A stretch of 64,000 bases of DNA from Coniochaeta sp. PMI_546 (taxonomy: Eukaryota; Ascomycota; Sordariomycetes; Coniochaetales; Coniochaetaceae), in assembly GCA_021432605.1 (NCBI GenBank), contig MU271144.1, positions 1,484,606 through 1,548,605 on the forward strand. Reading direction: 5' to 3'. This document shows, piece after piece, positions 58,678 through 64,000 of the stretch (positions are counted from its first letter, which is position 1; each line of letters starts with the position of its first letter). The position numbers and the translations under genes are program-made. The notes under the pieces were generated by a model. It did no database searches. It was not told the origin of the DNA and saw nothing but the letters and a program-made list of their open reading frames with translations.

Positions 58678-60939
58678 TCACCGACTCCGTTTCTTCCGCG
58701 TAGGCTCCCCTGACTCGTTGCCGGCGTCGAGCGGTGAAGGCAGGACATTCATCAAGTCGTCGATCCCGGAAATCAACTCTTCCTTCATCTTCTTGTCCCC
58801 CGCCGGATGCAGTTTCATGTGGCGGCGAAGCTGGTCGAGTCGGTGGAAGCTCCTGTTGCATCCGGGCTCCTGGCACGAGAACCGCCCCTTGGTCTCATGA
58901 ATGCGTTTGTGCTTCGATAGGTTGGACGACTCGCTGAACGCTTTCCCACATACGGGACACTTGAGCGGCTTATCCCCTGTGTGGATGCGACGGTGCATAG
59001 CTGGACAACGGTCATTTAGTACGTGTTCATGCGACAGCCTGGGAGCAAGTATAGACAAACTTACTCAGAGCGCTTTGTTGTCTAAAAGTCTTCCCGCACC
59101 CTTCCCAGTCGCATCTCAGAGGCTTCTCATCACTATGTATCAGAAGATGCTGGGTCAGAGCCTGTTGGGCCGAAAATCTCTGGCCACAGCTCTTGCATTC
59201 GAAAGGTTTTCCTGTGTCCGATGTCAATATACTCCCTGTGCGACAAGATTTGGTGAATGTGACACAATATACGTACGTCCGATATGTGTATGCATGTGTC
59301 TCTCGATCTTGCTCCGTTGCGGGAACCCTTCCTTCCCATCCCCTCGCCTCTTGCAATTCTCCCAATGGCACAGGAAACCCTGTGCGCCCTTCTCCAACTT
59401 CTGTATGTGTTCTCCGTTCACGTGCGCGAATAGTGCCTCGCTATCCTGGAATATCCGTCCACAGCGCTCGCCTGTTTCTGGGTTGCACCAGAGGCACTGC
59501 TGTTCATATTCGTTGCCCGTTCCTCCCTGAGAGACGGTGCTTGAGCGACTGTGGTGTCCCGGCGGCTTCGATGAATCAGGGACATCTTGACACAGTGATA
59601 GTGGCGTTGGTGGAAATGGCCCCTGTGGGCTGTGGGTTATTGATGATAATGACGGCTCCAGGGCCTTTGATGAGGAGCTGGATAATGTCCTTGGCGATAT
59701 TTGGGGCAGTGTTGACCCGCTGTATGCATTCCCCTGAGCAAGCACGTTTTCGAACACATGCCGATGCTGCGCATTGAAGTGCTCAACGAGAGCCTCGGGA
59801 TTAGAAATCTCAGCGCCACATCCTTCGAATCCCACGTGGTTGTGTGAGGTGAAGTTGATAGAGCCGTCATTATTGAGACTGTTCATTAGGAAAGAGTTAT
59901 CGAGATCGGAACAAGAGTCCAGTTGGAAGTCGAAGGAGTTGGGGAAAGGGCAATGTTGGAAGTATTGGAAGACTTGCGGGTTGTCGATAAGACAAGGTCT
60001 CGTGCAGTTGGATGAGGCCGGATCATTGTGAGCCACGCCTATGTGCTTCACTATGTCTAGTGGCTTGAAGGCAGCCATCCCAAACATCCCATCCATCTCG
60101 TCGAAGAAGGCCTGCTGGGATGAGGATAGTCCCTGGCCTGCTATTCCTGTCATTCAGTGTAAGATTTCGGGTATGGCACTTGTCTCTCACAGCCGTGGCT
60201 TACCTTGTTGCGTCGTGTCATGGCCCTGTTGCGGAGCAGGTCCTCCACCAAAGGCAGCCAAAGTTGCTGCTGCGACTACAACCTCTGTGGGCATCTTCTC
60301 AGGACAGTTTGTGTCCGGGCAGTCTTTCTCGGGACAGTGCCTATCCGTGCAAGCATCATCTCGGCCGGCACACGACTCCTCGGTACAAGGATCCGCAAGC
60401 CCGCAATCACTATCGCAGTCCGTTGTTGCGGATCCTACCGATTCGTTGTCGTCGTCTCGCTCTTGATTCTCTACGACTGTCTGGTGAAGAAAGGGCTGGT
60501 GAGAGCTCTGTTGGAGCTCATACTGGAATGGCATGTAATCATATTGTCCGTTAGTCTGGGATACGGCCTGTCCGTTGAATTCCACCGACATCTCTGGTGT
60601 CTGTAAGCTGAAGTGCTGGTCAGGATGCTGAACAGACGTGTAAACCAGGTTCATGTCGCTAATGCTATGCCGTGAATGAGAGGAAGGCAGCATGACTCCG
60701 TGAAGATTGCTGGGCGCGGCACCGTAGAACCCACGCTGCAGGTAGTTGTCATCTTGGACCGGGCCGTTCGCGATCCTAGAGCCGTAGTGCGAGTGGAAGT
60801 CCATATCCTCCCGTTGGTCCAGAAAGGGGTAGGACGAGAGGGTAAATTCGGGTTGGTCAAAGAAGCCGCTGTGGTCGAGAGGCATGATCCCGTCCGGGCG
60901 GTGGAGCCTGTCCCCCTTCTCGTTGTGCGAGTCTCCCAT
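58678..60939 (-). CDS. Zap1/ZafA-like C2H2 zinc-finger transcription factor
   Basis: Likely nuclear DNA-binding regulator. Four exons: 60939-60204, 60146-59277, 59211-59065 and 59000-58678, giving 691 residues. About residues 170-213 form an acidic Cys-rich segment with eight Cys, several in a CPExxC pattern. The C-terminal third has an atypical finger pair ([12 protein letters not shown]...HVNGEH, then [12 protein letters not shown]...HMHTH) and four classical fingers: [53 protein letters not shown] and [19 protein letters not shown]. It ends with a basic PTRKKRSR. This plan (unusual fingers ahead of a DNA-binding block, Cys-rich activation part) is that of zinc-responsive Zap1/ZafA. The assignment is from layout, not alignment; another C2H2 regulator remains possible. 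Confidence 0.7.
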
Positions 60940-62145
60940 CGCACACTAGAAGGAGTCGGAAGAAGGGAACTTAGTGAAAAGCATGCACTGCGGCGTCATG
61001 AGAGTCCACTCCAAGGTTGTGAACACTGAGATCTCGAATTGAGTTTGGAACAGGTTCAGCATGCAGCTCAGACCTCACGTTATCGGGGTTTCGTCGTCTG
61101 GGTAAGGTAGAAGAAGACGGATGACGCGGAGTAGAGCGTCCTTTCGCGAGGAAGTTTGAGTGGTGTTTTTTTGTGTGACTTCAGAGAACCCTGATGGCCC
61201 AAGGAACTCGAATGACTGCGACTTGTGGGGAACAACTCTGGTAGCTCTAGCTCATTTGGCAAGCACTTCTTGCAAACCGGGTTGTACTCGTTTTCAATGA
61301 CAGTAATACCTACATAAAGTTCTCCGACTCCGGAATGACTTGTAGACAACTTATATGTGATGCTCGCAACGAAGCAACTCGACAGTTGGTTCACGCTTCC
61401 TGTTCCCGTCATCTTCAAACTGGTCGTTTAATCGCTGGTCTGTTGGTCTGTTCTCACTTGGAACGGGAATGTGGGGCTTGTAACGGAGCGACGACTTCGT
61501 ACTGTTTCCACCCACAAAGGTAGGTACCTGAGGAAGGTACCTCACCTTACATAAGGTACCTACCCGTATCTTAGACCATTTAAATCATTATACCTTAAGG
61601 TACCTCTAGGCTTACCTACCTCTACCTCTAGGAACATGTTAGTTTGCTTTCATAGAATCGGGCATTCTCAATGTATGACGTCTTTCCCATCGTGCTCAAA
61701 TTTTCTGCTGTCAGACCTTTCATCCATCCATTGTACGTCGCAACGGATGCCAAACGCCGTTGTGCTTTATCGCTACCATATCCTGCGTCTCGTTATCTTA
61801 GCCTGGACCCCTCCTCTCCCCACCTTCCGCCCAGGCTCCTGGTAACAAATGGGCAGTGTTGGAGCCGGGGGGACACACGGACAGCCTCAACACCTCTTGG
61901 CTAGACACGTAACTTCATTTCATATTTGCATTTCATTTCTGTACATATCGCTGGGTCTGCATGGAAGCCTTGCAGAACAATTCTGGATGACTGTTAAACT
62001 TTCCCTCTCGTCCTAGACATCCGTCCTCAAACTTGCATCTTCATCTCATCACATCTCATCTACCTTTCCAAGCTCTGCAAGCGTAAACTGGAACCCACCA
62101 TCCTATTCGAGGATATCTCTCACCGAACTTGTCAAATACAAAAGA
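60940..62145. other. Divergent upstream region, Zap1-like gene / small acylated protein
   Basis: 1.2 kb between two divergent genes. It holds the ACCTT/AAGGT cluster at 61517-61631. The stretch after 61.9 kb is C/T-rich, fitting the leader of the small gene. No other gene seen. Confidence 0.5.
61517..61631. promoter_or_regulatory. ACCTT/AAGGT inverted-repeat cluster upstream of the Zap1-like gene
   Basis: Contains a perfect palindrome ACCTTAAGGT (61592-61601), a spaced inverted repeat ACCTT-N4-AAGGT (61544-61557), a further AAGGT (61534-61538) and several GGTACCT units. The yeast Zap1 site is ACCTTNAAGGT, one base longer at the centre. The cluster is 595-690 bases upstream of the Zap1-like start codon. 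A zinc-response role is inference. Confidence 0.5.
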
Positions 62146-62588
62146 ATGGGCGGTCTATGCAGTAAACAAGAAGGCGACCCCTTCGCCCAGCCAGGACGCC
62201 GTCTAGACTCCGCCCCTCCGCCCCGCGCATCAGCACCAACAGCGTCCGTACCCAGCGGCGCAAAGCCGAAAATAGGTGGACCGCCCCGGACCCTCGGCGG
62301 CGGAGGAGGGGGAGGGTCGTCATCAGACGCCGATGACGCTAGACGGAGAGCTGCGGCGGCAGCCGAGGTGAGTGGACATACCGCACCGGAGCTTCTCCAA
62401 GGTCGGCGATGCTAAAGTTCCGACAACCGTAGGCTCGTGCGCAAGGGGCATCTAAAGGGGGCAAACTGTCAGCACAGCTCCAGGCGCAGAAGAAGCAGAC
62501 GCGGAACGATACCCTAAAGGAAGCCAGCGAGACGGAGAGGAGGAGACGAGATCAGGACGCTACTGCTGAGGCTATTGCGCACAACTAG
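62146..62588 (+). CDS. Small N-terminally acylated protein, function unknown
   Basis: Exons 62146-62367 and 62433-62588 (65-base intron, GTGAGT...GTAG) give 125 residues. The start MGGLCSKQE is a strong N-myristoylation signal (Gly2, Ser6, Lys7) with Cys5 next to it for palmitoylation, so anchoring to the plasma or endomembrane is likely. The middle is Pro/Ala/Gly-rich with a seven-Gly run. The C-terminal 60 residues are charged and helical (RRRAAAAAE, KKQTRNDTLKEASETERRRRD), perhaps a coiled coil. I do not recognise the family. Confidence 0.7.
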
Positions 62589-62958
62589 TGAGAGGACAAA
62601 GATGGGAGGTAGACGTCCTGATGGAGTTGTCCATCGTTGAGAGCAAAGGTATGAAATGCGTGGACTGGCAGATAGGGTGCCATGCAGTCAGTCATACTTT
62701 TCTAACATATGCGATGGTCGAACTTGGAATTTACGAGGGTAACGATACATTGGAATTAGCAGGAAAGCGTGTTCTGTTATCGAATTACTATTCCCCCCCC
62801 CCCCCCCCCCAAGATTCGTGTGCTAATGTGCTCTGTAATACGAATACATTTGCGTCTGCGATTCCCCAAGAAACCCATGCGTCTTGTGCCATTCCAAGAC
62901 CGTCGTAGCCATAGCATGTACACAACAAACGGCAAGTCATAACACACAGACATAACGT
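62589..62958. other. Intergenic region between convergent genes
   Basis: 3' flanks of the small acylated protein gene (+) and prp5 (-), with an 18-base C tract at 62793-62810. Confidence 0.5.
62793..62810. repeat. Homopolymer C tract (C18)
   Basis: Eighteen consecutive C residues between the convergent 3' ends of two genes. Its length may be imprecise through sequencing or assembly slippage. Confidence 0.7.
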
Positions 62959-64000
62959 CTAAGTAATCGTATATCTGCCGCTCGCAGGAGCACGGCTCTC
63001 GGCATCCGCAGCAGCGATCGTTCCTTCCTTAAGGAGACGCGTCATTTCCGCCAGGGCGTTGCCAACGGCCACCTCCGTGTCGCCTTCGATGAGGATGTAA
63101 AGCTTGGGCTCCGCGCCTGGTGGTGGTTCCTTACCAGCTGGATAGTAGTTGCCTTTGGTCGTAATAGACGTACCCGTCGCTTCCAAGATCTTTGCGACGT
63201 TCGTCCGGTTTGTAACAGCCCATCTAGCTTTCTGTGGGAAGTCATTGATCTCCAGGGTTGCGTGGAAAGCACCGGCATCAGGGCCTTTGTTGTCGATCGA
63301 CTGGCCGGGACGAAGTTGTCCAGCTCTCGCCAGACGTGCGTTAATCTCGCTGATCGCCGACGCAGCCTTGTCAAGAGCGCCAGCGCCACCGGCCTTCCCG
63401 GCAGTGACGGCGCTGGCCTTGATCGGCGGCATATTGACGGGGGCCTTGACATCGTCTTCGGCCTTGGCGGCATCCCGAGATTGAATGGCAGAAGCCGCCG
63501 ACTGTATCGCGGTGACTGCCTTCTTCTTCTTCTCCTCCTCCTTGGGATCGTCCTCCTTGACATCATCCTCTTCTCCTTCTGTCTTGTGCGACTTGCGCTC
63601 TCTGAGGCGAGCAGCCTCGCGTTCCTTGTCAAGCTTCTCAAGACCCTTGCCGCCGAAACCGCTGCTGTCTTTGGCCTTTCCTTCCTTGACCTTCTTTTTG
63701 TGCGCCTTGCTCATTTCGAGAAGGCGCTCCGGAACTGGCTGTCCACTCTGCTCCAAAGCTTTGGCGATACCCACAGCACAGTCCTCCTGTTCTGGTGTAA
63801 CAAAGGTAACTGCTGTGCCTGTGTTTCCAGCACGACCGGTACGGCCGGCTCTGTGAACATAATCCTCGAGATGGTTCGGGGCATCGTAGTTGATCACCAG
63901 TTTGAGCTGCTTAACATCCAGACCACGAGCAGCAACTGACGTTGCGATTAGGATAGGACATATCCCGGCCTTGAAATCTGAGATGGTGGAATCTCGGTCA
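62959..64000 (-). CDS. prp5: Pre-mRNA splicing DEAD-box helicase Prp5 (C-terminal part)
   Basis: ATPase that helps U2 snRNP bind the branch site. The reading frame enters from beyond the right edge, so the start and the N-terminal helicase motifs lie outside the window. The visible 346 residues begin with the end of RecA domain 2 ([15 protein letters not shown], motif [12 protein letters not shown], motif [15 protein letters not shown]). A Lys/Glu-rich linker with [23 protein letters not shown], typical of Prp5/DDX46, follows. The end is a KH-like segment ([19 protein letters not shown]...[13 protein letters not shown]...[20 protein letters not shown]). The Prp5 identity rests on this C-terminal extension, which other DEAD-box proteins lack. 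Confidence 0.9.
   Translation of the reverse strand, partial: DRDSTISDFKAGICPILIATSVAARGLDVKQLKLVINYDAPNHLEDYVHRAGRTGRAGNTGTAVTFVTPEQEDCAVGIAKALEQSGQPVPERLLEMSKAHKKKVKEGKAKDSSGFGGKGLEKLDKEREAARLRERKSHKTEGEEDDVKEDDPKEEEKKKKAVTAIQSAASAIQSRDAAKAEDDVKAPVNMPPIKASAVTAGKAGGAGALDKAASAISEINARLARAGQLRPGQSIDNKGPDAGAFHATLEINDFPQKARWAVTNRTNVAKILEATGTSITTKGNYYPAGKEPPPGAEPKLYILIEGDTEVAVGNALAEMTRLLKEGTIAAADAESRAPASGRYTIT

Overview
The window is a stretch of nuclear chromosome from a filamentous ascomycete, most likely a sordariomycete (possibly Sordariales). Genes are single-copy eukaryotic housekeeping types. Introns are short (about 50-90 bases) with GTAAGT-like donors and CTAAC/CTGAC branch points, and several proteins belong to families known mainly from filamentous fungi (DUF3405, DUF3074, SulP-STAS-cNMP fusions, secreted GMC oxidoreductases). 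I find 22 protein genes, one cut by the right edge. I see no rRNA, convincing tRNA, CRISPR array, recognisable transposon or virus-like element.

Layout. 1-8.7 kb: DUF3405 membrane protein (+), quinone-oxidoreductase-like enzyme (+), Arf1 (-) and Emp24 (+) diverging from one promoter. 8.7-17 kb: SulP/STAS/cNMP transporter (-), then GINS subunit Psf1 (-) and the bifunctional purine enzyme ATIC (+), which diverge. 17-25 kb: mitochondrial Hsp78 (+) with a heat-shock element upstream, an STK19-like nuclear protein (+), and a secreted GMC oxidoreductase (-) with two apparent GC-AG introns. 24.7-29.4 kb is gene-poor and ends in the long leader of a kinesin-7/KipA gene (+, to 32.4 kb). After another 3.3 kb spacer come a GT23/Fut8-like membrane protein (+), sterol 14-alpha-demethylase CYP51 (+), a DUF3074 START-like protein (+) and dipeptidyl peptidase III (-). 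45.2-49.35 kb is a second gene-poor stretch. 49-64 kb is compact: gluconokinase (+), BCKDH E2 (-) and Atp10 (+) diverging, Golgi SNARE Gos1 (-), ribosomal proteins eL6 (-) and uL29 (+) diverging, a Zap1/ZafA-like C2H2 factor (-), a small acylated-looking protein (+), and the C-terminal part of the Prp5 helicase (-).

Functional links. Several divergent pairs join genes of related function across one short promoter: Arf1/Emp24 (vesicle traffic), Psf1/ATIC (DNA replication and purine supply), BCKDH E2/Atp10 (mitochondrial), eL6/uL29 (60S ribosome). Short clusters rich in ACCTTA/TAAGGT lie in several gene-flanking spacers. The densest, with a perfect ACCTTAAGGT palindrome, is upstream of the Zap1-like gene, whose yeast relative binds ACCTTNAAGGT. 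Exon boundaries were set by eye from splice signals and family alignment from memory; none was checked against transcripts or databases. I did not find a clearly new multi-gene system; the best leads are the zinc-factor/ACCTTAAGGT link, the GC-AG introns, and the little-studied fungal proteins.
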